NCBI GenBank assembly: GCA_945291235.1
Contig: CALYQY010000042.1
Span: forward strand, 1 to 18,867
Reading direction: 5' to 3'
Source: an uncultured Gilliamella sp.
GTDB taxonomy: Bacteria; Pseudomonadota; Gammaproteobacteria; Enterobacterales; Enterobacteriaceae
DNA: 18,867 nucleotides
Numbering within the stretch: position 1 is the first letter of the stretch; each line of letters starts with the position of its first letter. The position numbers were made by a program, and so were the translations under genes. Positions 1 to 6,649 of the stretch are shown in pieces. The notes below the pieces were generated by a model. It did no database searches. It was not told the DNA's origin and saw only the letters and a program-made list of their open reading frames with translations.

Positions 1-308
1 AACTGAGAGAGGTTAGCACGCCAAACAGGGATGTTTGGCGAGGCGCTGCTTTGTCAGGAACAAATCAGCGTCGGTGCGTTAAAACCGAACGAAGGCGGAG
101 GGCAGTCGAAGACCGCTTTGGGCGGTGCTGCGAGGGGGTTATTAGGGGGATTTCGCATAAAATCCCCTTATTCGGACGCTGATACCGTATTGAAAATATC
201 GACTAATTAACAGCGTCCGAAACCAGCGGACTAAAAACCTGCAACTTTCAAAGAAAGTAAAAAACCTTGTCAAGAAGTTTCAGAAAACACCCACGTTTCA
301 GTATAAAA
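1..308. repeat. Structured dispersed repeat, copy A (left edge possibly cut by window)
   Basis: A GC-rich block that recurs at 839-1194 with only scattered differences over its first 240 bases. It can fold into a 9-bp hairpin (19-27 with 32-40, tetraloop GGGA), a hairpin around 143-170 and an 11-bp stem (171-181 with 211-221). It ends in an AT-rich tail with an AAACCTTG element near 261. Read on the minus strand, part of it could encode a short peptide, but this copy has an in-frame stop near position 54, so conservation of a protein is unlikely. I see no transposase and no clear terminal inverted repeats. Its nature is unknown: a structured RNA or a non-autonomous mobile repeat are both possible. 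The 335-601 CRISPR array follows directly. No gene is seen in 1-1302. Confidence 0.8.
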
Positions 309-334
309 ACAAACGTTTTAGATATTTCAAAAAT

Positions 335-601
335 ACCCTAAACCCCTTATGCAGCCATAAAAGGCTCTATCTTACGACAGACACATATGACTTTTTTTAA
401 ACGGCTTATGCAGCTGTAAAGCCAGCGTTGTTGATTTGCAAAAGAGCGTGAAATTTCTAAACAGCTTATGCAGCTTTCAAGCTTCAGCCTCCGCGCCCAT
501 TCCGGTGCAAGCTTTTCTAAACAGCTTATGCAGCTTTCAAGATTTAGAAAGTGGTTACAATCCGTATGCCATTTTTCTAAACAGCTTATGCAGCTTTCAA
601 G
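335..601 (-). CRISPR. Short CRISPR array, type I-F-like, five repeats and four spacers
   Basis: Three identical 28-bp repeats lie at 454-481, 514-541 and 574-601, separated by unrelated 32-bp spacers (482-513, 542-573), a 60-bp period. A diverged repeat at 394-421 follows spacer 422-453, and a more decayed one at 335-362 follows a 31-bp spacer. On the minus strand the repeat begins CTTGAAAGCTGC and ends TTTAGAAA. It divides as 5-nt handle, 5-nt arm, 5-nt loop (GCATA), 5-nt arm and 8-nt tail, the same partition as the canonical I-F repeat, and 28/32 spacing is the I-F norm. The arms differ from the usual CTGCC/GGCAG and pair over only four bases. Decay on the left and the tail sequence both indicate transcription leftward from a leader at 602 onward. 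No cas gene is present in this window, so the array is an orphan or is served from elsewhere. Confidence 0.92.
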
Positions 602-734
602 TAGAATCTCACATACTATAAACATCGTTTATAAAAACACAAAGGGCAATTTTAGGCTTAAAAACCCTTTTTTCTAACGCTTTTGCAATATATTGATTTT
701 TAATGGTTTTATTTTTAGCTAAAAAAAAGGGTTT
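602..734 (-). promoter_or_regulatory. CRISPR leader
   Basis: An AT-rich stretch directly next to the intact end of the array. It has an inverted pair, AAACCCTTTTTT (662-673) and AAAAAAGGGTTT (723-734), flanking an IHF-like site. Read leftward, a possible -10 (TATAGT, 620-615) with a weak -35 (TTTGTG, 643-638, 17-bp spacing) would start transcription a few bases before the first repeat. The leader assignment rests on its position at the non-decayed end. The promoter is a weaker call. Between 735 and 838 I see only AT-rich sequence with no gene. Confidence 0.7.
686..698 (-). promoter_or_regulatory. IHF-like site in the CRISPR leader
   Basis: The minus strand reads AATCAATATATTG, a full match to the IHF consensus WATCAA-N4-TTR. 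It lies 85-97 bp from the leader-proximal repeat. IHF bending of the leader is known to direct spacer integration in type I-E and I-F systems, so the position makes sense if the array is, or was, adaptation-competent. AT-rich DNA yields chance matches, so this is support rather than proof. Confidence 0.6.
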
Positions 735-838
735 AAAAAGTTAGTATTTTAAACACCACTACTATTTTTAAACCGCTTACCATTACCTTCCACAAAAGCA
801 AACAAATGCACCAACCCGCACCTTCACAAAGCGCCGAC

Positions 839-1194
839 AACTGAGTGAGGTTAGCACGCCAAACAAGGATGTTTGGCGAGGCGCTGCTTTGTCCGGAACA
901 AATCAGCGCCGGTGCGTTAAGACCGAACGAAGGCGGAGGGCAGTCGAAGACCGCTTTGGGTGGTGCTGCGAGGGGGTTATTAGGGGGATTTCGCATAAAA
1001 TCCCCCTAATTCGGACGCAGACACTGAACTGAAAATATCAATCAATTAACAGCGTCCGAAACCAGCGGATCAAAAAAATGTAACTTTTAATAAAAGTAAA
1101 AACCTTGTCAAAAAGTTTCAGAAAATATAGATGTTTAAGCAAAAAACACAAAACCTTGCCAAAAACTTTCAGAAAACACCCACGTTTAAGTATA
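839..1194. repeat. Structured dispersed repeat, copy B
   Basis: Second copy of the block at 1-308, offset by 838 bases. Its three inverted repeats are well kept: 857-865 with 870-878 (9 bp, loop AGGA), 979-991 with 998-1010 (13 bp, loop CGCATA, containing GGGGG/CCCCC), and 1010-1018 with 1052-1060 (9 bp, TTCGGACGC/GCGTCCGAA). The body is markedly GC-richer than the surrounding DNA. A minus-strand reading frame runs through it, but it is rich in Pro, Cys and Ala, has no convincing start signal and is broken in copy A. I treat the block as non-coding. Unlike copy A, its AT-rich tail is internally duplicated. Confidence 0.85.
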
Positions 1195-1201
1195 AAAAAG
1201 G
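1100..1201. repeat. Two tandem 51-bp tail units of repeat copy B
   Basis: Two adjacent units begin with AAACCTTG at 1100 and 1151, followed in each by a CAAAAA-[G/C]-TTTCAGAAAA element and then by GTTTAAG. Copy A has only one such unit (from about 261), so the tail has been duplicated in copy B or reduced in copy A. No gene is visible. Confidence 0.7.
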
Positions 1202-1223
1202 AAAGAAAATTTTTTTAACACTA

Positions 1224-1272
1224 TAAAAAAATTTACGTTGCTGATTGTTTTCATCGTTCACAATCAGCAACG
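1224..1272 (-). terminator. Rho-independent terminator of the kdgT/NTF2-like operon
   Basis: A perfect 13-bp stem (1236-1248 with 1260-1272, CGTTGCTGATTGT and its complement) with an 11-nt loop. In leftward reading it is followed by TAAA and a run of seven T. It lies 30 bp past the stop codon of the gene at 1303-1737. The rightward side has no U-tract, so termination should act on the leftward transcript. Confidence 0.85.
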
Positions 1273-1302
1273 CATTAAATAAAAAACCGACCGTTATAAG
1301 CT

Positions 1303-1737
1303 TTACTGTGGAAGTTTATAAGCTTGACGGGCTAAAAGTTTCCACTCGCCATCGGCGTTTTTAAACACTAACATCACACCAATTTTCACCTTACCGATTA
1401 TGCCGCTATTATTGGTGTCGGCAACAAAAGTATGGCGTACAATCGCTGTATCACCGTCAGTGATGATAGACTGATCTTGAAAAGCAAGGGTGGTAAATCC
1501 TGATCGGCCGCTGACAATCGCATCGACAAATTCGGCCTTGTTTTCAACCATTGCATTGGAATGACCATAGCTTAAATTGGTTGAAGCAAGCTGTTCTAAC
1601 TGTGCTTTATCGGCATTTAACATAGCTAAGCGCAAGCTTTCAACGGTTTGTTCGACAGTGGTTTGATTAGGTGTTGCAGCAAAACTTTGACTGACAGATA
1701 GCACCAGCAATAATACCATTGTTAATATTTTTTTCAT
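1303..1737 (-). CDS. Secreted NTF2-like / SnoaL-like (DUF4440-type) protein
   Basis: A 144-residue protein. Residues 1-21 form a clear Sec signal peptide (MKK start, Leu/Val core, SQSFA-A cleavage region), so it should be periplasmic. The rest has the size and pattern of a single NTF2-fold domain: an N-terminal helix pair (VEQTVESLRLAMLNAD), a FVDAI segment, and a C-terminal sheet ending in DGEWKLLARQAYKLP, typical of DUF4440/SnoaL-like proteins. The family includes cyclic-ketone isomerases, dehydratases and pure binding proteins, so the reaction cannot be read from fold alone. It starts 34 bp after kdgT with a strong AAGGAG seven bases from the ATG and precedes a terminator, so it is probably the second gene of the kdgT operon. 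A periplasmic role on the imported sugar acid is conceivable but unproven. Fold confidence is fair; function is unknown. Confidence 0.8.
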   Translation of the reverse strand: MKKILTMVLLLVLSVSQSFAATPNQTTVEQTVESLRLAMLNADKAQLEQLASTNLSYGHSNAMVENKAEFVDAIVSGRSGFTTLAFQDQSIITDGDTAIVRHTFVADTNNSGIIGKVKIGVMLVFKNADGEWKLLARQAYKLPQ

Positions 1738-1771
1738 TCTTGATCTCCTTTATCAATTGATTTTCTGTTTT

Positions 1772-2776
1772 CTATTCATTTTTTGCTGACGTAAGCAAAT
1801 CGGTATCAATAGTTTGTTTACTCTCGCTTATTCCAAACTTTTTAGCCCAAATTGACGTAATAATTGGCACAACAACCGATGTCACAATCACACTGGTGGC
1901 AACCATAGCGGTAGCAGCGGATGCTACCGGGGCAAATTCCGGTACCATTTCGGCAATTAATAACGGTGTGGCAACCGCAGCCCCAGCCGAACTTGAGGCC
2001 GCCACCCCGGCGGTACCATTACCTTTACCTAAGAATTTGTCGGCTAAGATAAGCGGCACGCCGGTTATCACTATCACTAATAATCCTAATAAAATACCGG
2101 CTAAGCCTGTCTCAAAAATAACTTGCAGTTTGATGCTATTACCTAGCGCAAAGGCAAAAAACGGAATGAGAGTTTGCACAGCACTACCAAATAATTTGCG
2201 TAGATCGGAATCTAAATTGCCTAATAAAAAGCCAATTAGAAATGGCAACACCGCCCCGATAAATAGTCTAGGCTCGAATGAAGCCACGCCAGATGTCCCT
2301 AAAATCACCATTGTCATTAAAGGCCCTGACTCAAGAGACATAAGAACAAAAGCGCCGGCTTCTTCTTTGGTGCCATATTGATTCATCAGTGCGGCATATA
2401 ATCCGCCATTAGTCATATCCATTGAAGCAACTAAGGCAATAATTGAAAAACCGGCAAAGATGCCCCCTTCTACCATATAACCATTGGTCCAGAATGTGCC
2501 GGCAATCAGCGCAACGACCCAGGCTGTGGCAATTTTGGTCACCACTAAAACGCCGGATTTTCTTAACATCATGCCGGTCGCTTTCAGCTCTATCGATGCG
2601 CCCATACAGAAAAACCAAACAGCCAAAATAGGTACCGTTCCGGAGATTAAGCCATTGGTAAATGATCCTAAATATTTGCCCCCGCCGGGAAAAAAGGTAT
2701 TACATAATGCACCAAGAAACAGTGGGATCAGCATTAATCCACCGGGTACGCGATCTATAAATTTTTTTATTTTCAT
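1772..2776 (-). CDS. kdgT: 2-keto-3-deoxygluconate permease KdgT
   Basis: Inner-membrane symporter of the KdgT family that imports 2-keto-3-deoxygluconate or close sugar acids. From residue 1 ([13 protein letters not shown]) it follows E. coli KdgT closely: [68 protein letters not shown] and the Ser/Ala-rich [15 protein letters not shown]. About ten hydrophobic segments are visible and the length (334) suits the family (327 in E. coli). The frame is open for 92 more codons upstream, but that extension has no family resemblance. A GAGGA lies about 5 bp before the ATG at 2779 and 8 bp before the ATG at 2776; the latter matches the family start. It is divergent from the catabolic operon at 3262 and shares its regulatory region, including a CRP-like site and a palindrome. 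Family assignment is secure; the exact substrate could be another 3-deoxy-2-keto acid. Confidence 0.95.
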   Translation of the reverse strand: MKIKKFIDRVPGGLMLIPLFLGALCNTFFPGGGKYLGSFTNGLISGTVPILAVWFFCMGASIELKATGMMLRKSGVLVVTKIATAWVVALIAGTFWTNGYMVEGGIFAGFSIIALVASMDMTNGGLYAALMNQYGTKEEAGAFVLMSLESGPLMTMVILGTSGVASFEPRLFIGAVLPFLIGFLLGNLDSDLRKLFGSAVQTLIPFFAFALGNSIKLQVIFETGLAGILLGLLVIVITGVPLILADKFLGKGNGTAGVAASSSAGAAVATPLLIAEMVPEFAPVASAATAMVATSVIVTSVVVPIITSIWAKKFGISESKQTIDTDLLTSAKNE

Positions 2777-2864
2777 CATCCATTCCTCAAGAAAAATAAC
2801 CATATGATTTAAATATATTAATTTGTCTTTTCCGGCATACAGCCAAAGCAAATATAAAATATTC

Positions 2865-2877
2865 GGAATATCATTCC
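2865..2877. promoter_or_regulatory. Palindromic operator candidate upstream of kdgT
   Basis: GGAAT-ATC-ATTCC, a perfect 5+3+5 palindrome about 90 bp upstream of the kdgT start and just downstream of a possible leftward -10 (TTATAT, 2893-2888). The same half-sites occur at 3229-3241 before the divergent operon. The shape resembles IclR-family operators (IclR itself binds TGGAAA-type palindromes). Two IclR-family genes are encoded at 7629-9215, so one of them is the likely ligand. Confidence 0.65.
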
Positions 2878-2929
2878 TTTTTTGAACATATAAAATAACC
2901 AAAATAAAATCAATTTTGATTCGCCATTT

Positions 2930-2945
2930 TGTGATAAACATCACC
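2930..2945 (-). promoter_or_regulatory. CRP-like site for kdgT
   Basis: TGTGA-TAAACA-TCACC matches the CRP core TGTGA-N6-TCACA at nine of ten half-site positions. Its centre (2937.5) is 66.5 bp from the centre of the palindrome at 2865-2877, the same distance as for the site pair on the operon side. This suggests catabolite activation of kdgT. Confidence 0.7.
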
Positions 2946-3160
2946 AAATAAAAATTAACCACATGAATATCAATAATATTTTCATATTGATTTTCTAAAA
3001 ACGATCCAGAAAGGCAAAATAATGGCAACAGAAAATAACCGATTACGGACAATTAAATAAAAGGAGATAACGAGTTAATTCGACTGTAAAAGTCATATAA
3101 AAATCATAAATATAGTCTGGATTTTATTAATCTTTTTATTAAGTTAGCGTTTAAATATTC

Positions 3161-3176
3161 TGTGATGACGATCACA
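3161..3176 (+). promoter_or_regulatory. CRP-like site for the sugar-acid operon
   Basis: TGTGA-TGACGA-TCACA is a perfect match to the CRP half-sites. It lies about 86-101 bp upstream of the first gene of the operon. TATTAT at 3220-3225 is a possible -10, which would place the site near -61 to -63, the class I activation position. Confidence 0.8.
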
Positions 3177-3189
3177 TTATTCAATAAAT

Positions 3190-3202
3190 GAAATATCATT
3201 CT
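3190..3202. promoter_or_regulatory. Possible weaker third operator half-match
   Basis: GAAAT-ATC-ATTCT differs from the two perfect palindromes (2865-2877, 3229-3241) at an outer base on each side and has the same ATC centre as the kdgT copy. It falls between the CRP site and the presumed -10, so binding here could block polymerase. It is a tentative call. Confidence 0.35.
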
Positions 3203-3228
3203 TTAAATTTCTTAATTAATATTATTTC

Positions 3229-3241
3229 GGAATGCTATTCC
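3229..3241. promoter_or_regulatory. Palindromic operator candidate for the sugar-acid operon
   Basis: GGAAT-GCT-ATTCC, extended by one pair on each side (C3228 and G3242). It falls at the expected transcription start, just before the GAGG ribosome binding site of the first gene, a typical repressor position. Its centre is 66.5 bp from the CRP-like site centre. Confidence 0.65.
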
Positions 3242-3261
3242 GTTTTAATTGAGGTAAACAA

Positions 3262-4206
3262 ATGAAGATTTATATAACAGATTGTGATCATGAATCAATG
3301 GCGATAGAAAAAGCCATTTTTGCCGAGCAGGGAATCGATTTTGAGATACTTAACATTACTCAACCCGATGATATTGTTCGAGATTGTCAGGATGCTGATG
3401 CGCTGATTTTACAATATGCCACCATTTCAGATAAGGTTTTAAGTTCGTTAAAAAAATTAAAAGGCGTTGTCCGTTATGGCGTAGGGGTGAATACCATTGA
3501 TATACAGTCAGCAACCCAAAATAATGTTGCCGTTTGTAATGTGCCGGATTATGGCACCAATGAGGTTGCTGATCATGCTTTAGCTCTGATTATGGCTTTA
3601 GCCAGAAAATTGCCTTTACTCACTAGTGACACCAAAAATGCAATTTGGGCTTATGAAAAAGCGATACCTATTTACCGCTTACAAGAACAGACCGCCGGTA
3701 TTATTGGCTTAGGTCGAATAGGTTTATCGTTAGCGAAAAAATTGCATGGTATAGGTTTGAAGGTGATCGGTTTTGATCCGCTGGCAAAACAAGAAGATCT
3801 GCCTGATTTTATTGAAATTGTCAGCTTACAGACGCTGTTAAGCCAATCGGATATTATTTCACTCAATCTGCCACTAGTTAAACAGACCCAAAACTTGATT
3901 AGTCATCAAGAGTTTTCGATGATGAAAAAAAATTGCTATCTCGTTAACACTGCACGAGGCGGCATTGTCAATGAACAAGCGCTTTATCAAGCTTTAGTGA
4001 CAAACACTATTGCCGGCGCTGCGCTCGATGTGTTTGAGCAAGAGCCACCGACTGATAGGGCACTATTTGCACTCGATAACTTTATCGCGACCCCGCACGC
4101 TGCCTGGTATTCAGAGCAATCACAGCAAGATCTAAAACGCAAAGCCGCTCAAGAGGCGATTCGATTGGCGAAAGGTGAGCAGCCTTTGTATTGTTTAAAT
4201 CGATAA
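3262..4206 (+). CDS. D-2-hydroxyacid dehydrogenase family protein (CtBP-like)
   Basis: NAD(P)-dependent D-isomer-specific 2-hydroxyacid dehydrogenase, 314 residues, likely cytoplasmic. The nucleotide-binding motif GLGRIG lies at 149-154. The catalytic Arg is in NTARGG (R232), the Glu in DVFEQEP (E261) and the His in TPHAAW (H279). The substrate-side motif VVRYGVGVNTID is at about 69-80, and DYGTNEVADHALALI (about 96-110) recalls the C-terminal-binding-protein-like group often found in carbohydrate operons. GAGG lies seven bases before the ATG. It is the first gene of a five-gene operon with kdgK, so it probably reduces a 2-keto acid or oxidises a 2-hydroxy acid related to a sugar acid. Which one is not determinable here. 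A 26-bp gap separates it from the next gene. Confidence 0.9.
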   Translation: MKIYITDCDHESMAIEKAIFAEQGIDFEILNITQPDDIVRDCQDADALILQYATISDKVLSSLKKLKGVVRYGVGVNTIDIQSATQNNVAVCNVPDYGTNEVADHALALIMALARKLPLLTSDTKNAIWAYEKAIPIYRLQEQTAGIIGLGRIGLSLAKKLHGIGLKVIGFDPLAKQEDLPDFIEIVSLQTLLSQSDIISLNLPLVKQTQNLISHQEFSMMKKNCYLVNTARGGIVNEQALYQALVTNTIAGAALDVFEQEPPTDRALFALDNFIATPHAAWYSEQSQQDLKRKAAQEAIRLAKGEQPLYCLNR

Positions 4207-4232
4207 AATTTTAGCGCAGAAAGGATATAAAC

Positions 4233-5237
4233 ATGAAAGCAATCATATATAAAAGCCCAAATGAAGTGGTTTGTGAACAAATTGACAAGCCGGTTTTGAA
4301 CAACAATGAAGTCTTAATCAAAGTGAGCCATGCCGGCATTTGTGGATCGGATTTAAATATTTATCTGGGTGTTCATCCAAGAGCCAAAGCGCCATTAGTT
4401 ATGGGGCATGAGTTTTCCGGTTACATTGTTGACGGTGATGATCAGCTGCCGACCGGTACCAAAGTCTGCGTCCGTCCGCTTATCTCCTGCGGTCAGTGTA
4501 GCCCTTGTCAATCCGGAAACAGTCATGTTTGCCAAACACTAAAACTTTATGGCATTGATACCGCTGGCGGTATGGCTGAGTATGTCAAAGTCGATCGCCG
4601 GAAAGTGCATGTCTTGCCCGATAATATGCCTATGGATTTAGGAGCATTCGTCGAGCCACTGGCGGTCGGTATTCATGCGGTGTCAAGAACGCCATTTAAA
4701 ATCGGTGATTCGGTTGTGGTGTTTGGCGCCGGTACTATTGGGCTTTGTGTGGCAAGCGTTTTACAACACGCTGGCGCTAAACAAGTGATTGTCATTGAAA
4801 CGAATGATTTTCGCATTAATTTAGCCAAAGAGCTTGGTTTTACCGTGATTAATCCTAAACAAGAAGATGTGTTAAAAACGGTGTTAAACCTTACCCATAA
4901 TGTTGGTGCTGACATTGTTTATGACTGCGCAGCACATCCTCAAGTTGCTTTGCAATTAACCGATCTGGTTAAAGTGCAAGGTACTATCGAGATTGTCGGC
5001 TCTTATAAAAAACCGACCGAATTTAAGTTACTCGATATCGAATTTAAAGAACTTAATATTATCGGGACTCGAGTTTATCAGGCAAGAGATTTTGATACAG
5101 CGATTGCCTTGATAAATAAAGGTTTCCCCTATAAAAAACTATTAACTATATTGCCTCCGGAACAAGCCAAAGCAGGTTTTGCTAATGCATTAGTGGGCGA
5201 AAATGTGATTAAAACACTGTTTAAATTTAGTGATTAA
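4233..5237 (+). CDS. Zinc-dependent medium-chain alcohol dehydrogenase (sugar-acid/polyol type)
   Basis: A 334-residue MDR-family dehydrogenase. The GroES-like catalytic domain carries GICGSD (C37), the zinc motif GHE (H59, E60) and E141. The structural zinc site has four cysteines, C86, C89, C92 and C100. The Rossmann motif GAGTIG is at 165-170. All ligand residues are present, so it should be active. It resembles the group with L-galactonate, L-idonate, threonine and galactitol-1-phosphate dehydrogenases rather than ethanol dehydrogenases. AAAGGA lies seven bases before the ATG. In this operon it is a plausible oxidase for a secondary hydroxyl (such as C5) of a sugar acid, paired with the KduD-like reductase that follows 29 bp later. 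That substrate idea comes from context only. Confidence 0.92.
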   Translation: MKAIIYKSPNEVVCEQIDKPVLNNNEVLIKVSHAGICGSDLNIYLGVHPRAKAPLVMGHEFSGYIVDGDDQLPTGTKVCVRPLISCGQCSPCQSGNSHVCQTLKLYGIDTAGGMAEYVKVDRRKVHVLPDNMPMDLGAFVEPLAVGIHAVSRTPFKIGDSVVVFGAGTIGLCVASVLQHAGAKQVIVIETNDFRINLAKELGFTVINPKQEDVLKTVLNLTHNVGADIVYDCAAHPQVALQLTDLVKVQGTIEIVGSYKKPTEFKLLDIEFKELNIIGTRVYQARDFDTAIALINKGFPYKKLLTILPPEQAKAGFANALVGENVIKTLFKFSD

Positions 5238-5266
5238 TTACGCAAAATTTATTAAGGAATATGATG

Positions 5267-6028
5267 ATGAAAAATAAAAATCCCTTTGATTTAACAGGCA
5301 AAAATGCCATTGTAACCGGTGCTTCTCGTGGTATTGGAAAATCGTTAGCGCTCAGTTTGGCCAACGCCGGGGCAAATATTATTATTATTGATGTTTGCCG
5401 TGATGAACAAACCGAACAAGAAATAAAAAGCTATCAAGTATCGTGTGAAACGTTTATTTTTGATTTGGCAAACTTTGAACAGTACCAAAGCTTAATTTCA
5501 ACCATTATCGAAAAATATCAACATATTGATATATTGATCAATAATGCCGGCATTCAACGGCGTCACCCTGCTGCGACCTTCCCTAAAGCGGATTGGGATC
5601 TTGTGATTGATATCAATATGAATGCGGTATTTTTTATGTGCCAACAAGTTGGCCGGCATATGTTAGAACGAGGCTACGGTAAAATTGTCAATATTGCCTC
5701 GTTACTTGCCTTTCAAGGGGGATTCACTATCCCGGCTTATACCGCAGCGAAGTCGGCGGTGTCTGGCTTTTCTAAATCGTTATCCAATGAGTGGGCATCA
5801 AAAGGGATCACCATTAACTGTATTGCACCGGGTTATATTGCCACTGAAATGAATACTGCATTAATGAATGATGAAACCCGTAACCGTCAAATCTTAGAAC
5901 GTATCCCCGCTGGGCGCTGGGGCGATCCGCAAGATTTGGGCGGCGCAGCGGTGTTTTTATCATCTTCAGCTTCTGATTATATTAATGGATTTACCTTGGC
6001 CGTTGACGGTGGTTGGTTAGGTCGATAA
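5267..6028 (+). CDS. kduD: KduD / gluconate 5-dehydrogenase-like short-chain dehydrogenase
   Basis: Classical SDR of about 253 residues, the same length as E. coli KduD. Visible motifs (numbered from the third Met) are the cofactor loop GASRGIG near 18-24, NNAG near 92-95, catalytic Ser in NIAS (about 145) and YTAAK (Tyr about 158, Lys about 162). The C-terminal stretch with RIPAGRWG, FLSSSASDYINGF and AVDGGWL closely follows KduD, which interconverts 2-keto-3-deoxygluconate and its 2,5-diketo form. Three in-frame ATGs lie at 5261, 5264 and 5267. The AGGA at 5255-5258 is 2, 5 or 8 bases from them, so the last or middle is the better start. Operon partner kdgK supports a KDG-forming role. Gluconate 5-dehydrogenase activity is the main alternative. 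Confidence 0.85.
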   Translation: MKNKNPFDLTGKNAIVTGASRGIGKSLALSLANAGANIIIIDVCRDEQTEQEIKSYQVSCETFIFDLANFEQYQSLISTIIEKYQHIDILINNAGIQRRHPAATFPKADWDLVIDINMNAVFFMCQQVGRHMLERGYGKIVNIASLLAFQGGFTIPAYTAAKSAVSGFSKSLSNEWASKGITINCIAPGYIATEMNTALMNDETRNRQILERIPAGRWGDPQDLGGAAVFLSSSASDYINGFTLAVDGGWLGR

Positions 6029-6571
<543 letters not shown>

Positions 6572-6587
6572 TCGGTTATTTATTGAA

Positions 6588-6625
6588 GAAATATCACCGA
6601 ACCAAATAAAGATTTGGTGTATTTC
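6588..6625 (+). other. Intercistronic hairpin before kdgK
   Basis: ACCAAAT/ATTTGGT (6601-6607 with 6612-6618) forms a 7-bp stem. A competing longer pairing, GAAATATCACC (6588-6598) with GGTGTATTTC (6616-6625), has one bulge. There is no U-tract after it, so it is not a classic terminator. It may act in mRNA processing, stability or partial attenuation of kdgK. Confidence 0.45.
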
Positions 6626-6649
6626 AAAGGTAACAAATAAGGACACATG

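Noticed and set aside
347..677. Three small reading frames on both strands with repeated peptide units such as LESCISCLEK and SKQLMQLS
   Set aside because: The peptide repeats are just translations of the CRISPR repeats; the 28/32 spacing explains them.
733..996. An 87-codon minus-strand frame through repeat copy B
   Set aside because: The same frame in copy A is interrupted by a stop, there is no ribosome site, and composition is repeat-driven (Pro, Ala, Cys). The hairpins fit a non-coding element better.
1896..2807. Plus-strand frames opposite kdgT (161, 62 and 107 codons)
   Set aside because: They are antisense shadows of a well-supported membrane transporter gene.
2777..3052. N-terminal 92-codon extension of the kdgT frame
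   Set aside because: It lies in the regulatory region with CRP and operator sites, has no family similarity, and a GAGGA ribosome site marks the start at 2776-2779.
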